Shown: piece by piece, positions 14,365 to 14,553 of the stretch
Layout: each line of letters starts with the position of its first letter
How positions within the stretch are numbered: the stretch's first letter is position 1
Assembly (NCBI GenBank): GCA_903921605.1
Contig: CAIXQV010000910.1
Coordinates: 1-14,553, forward strand
Direction of reading: 5' to 3'
Length of the DNA: 14,553 bases
DNA from: an uncultured Planctomycetaceae bacterium
GTDB lineage: Bacteria; Planctomycetota; Planctomycetia; Planctomycetales; Planctomycetaceae
Program-made: the position numbers and the translations under genes
Notes under the pieces: model-generated
Told to the model about the DNA's origin: nothing
Databases searched by the model: none
The model's input: the letters and a program-made list of their open reading frames with translations, nothing else

Positions 14365-14553
14365 ATGACTCATCAACACCCCTCCCGCATGGGTCATCCT
14401 CGCGCGTCGGTCACAAGTCCCAGCGCGCCGCCGATTTATCAGACGACGGCCTTTGATGTTCCGGATCTGGACGTGCTGCAGGCCCTGTATGAAGGAAAGG
14501 CGTCCGGAGACGTTTACACGCGTGACAGCAATCCGAACCATACAGCTCTGGCA
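14365..14553 (+). CDS. PLP-dependent Cys/Met metabolism enzyme, N-terminal fragment
   Basis: The frame starts with ATG at 14365, has AGGAAG about nine bases upstream, and runs open through the end of the window (63 residues). The start MTHQHPSRMGHPRASVTSPS followed by APPIYQTTAF and GDVYTRDSNPNHTALA matches the N-terminus of the Cys/Met-metabolism PLP family (cystathionine gamma-synthase/beta-lyase, O-acetylhomoserine sulfhydrylase, methionine gamma-lyase). PIYQTTAF and Y-T-R-x-x-N-P-N are the usual family blocks: the Tyr and Arg contact the PLP phosphate of the neighbouring subunit. The usual Thr after N-P is Asn here. The Lys that binds PLP lies beyond the window, so the exact reaction cannot be given. 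Cytoplasmic, and apparently unrelated in function to the upstream envelope genes. Confidence 0.88.
   Translation, partial: MTHQHPSRMGHPRASVTSPSAPPIYQTTAFDVPDLDVLQALYEGKASGDVYTRDSNPNHTALA

Overview
The window looks like chromosomal DNA from a planctomycete (class Planctomycetia). The main reasons are a DUF1559 pseudopilin with an H-X9-DG tail, a very short lipoprotein of a type frequent in that phylum, two FG-GAP/ASPIC-UnbV (CRTAC1-type) proteins, two seven-haem c-type cytochromes and two membrane-anchored TPR proteins. No genus is claimed. I see no tRNA, rRNA, CRISPR array, intact insertion sequence or phage gene.

Layout. (1) 1-444: the end of a multi-pass membrane protein, probably cut by the window edge. 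(2) 832-3704: a plus-strand pair, TPR protein then CRTAC1-type beta-propeller. (3) 3705-5274: a repeat-rich stretch whose only clear gene is a 60-residue lipoprotein on the minus strand (4022-4204) with its own strong terminator. Its palindromic repeats include one element that appears to be split by another, with a 12-bp duplication. (4) 5275-6381: DUF1559 pseudopilin, closed by a strong terminator. (5) 6484-7635: seven-haem cytochrome, convergent with (6) 7642-10348: a minus-strand pair, CRTAC1-type propeller then TPR protein, with overlapping ends. (7) 10726-14081: a plus-strand pair, polytopic membrane protein with a TPR-like tail, then a second seven-haem cytochrome. (8) 14365 to the end: start of a PLP-dependent Cys/Met-metabolism enzyme.

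How the genes may work together. The part from 832 to 14081 carries two copies each of three components: an anchored TPR protein, an extracytoplasmic ASPIC/UnbV propeller and a seven-haem cytochrome with matching haem spacing. A membrane protein and a pseudopilin sit among them. All the main products have a signal or anchor sequence, so the common theme is the periplasm or cell surface. My inference is a duplicated envelope module in which TPR and propeller proteins act as scaffolds for multihaem electron carriers. The sequence does not show a substrate or reaction, and the link between the parts rests on proximity and repeated co-occurrence.
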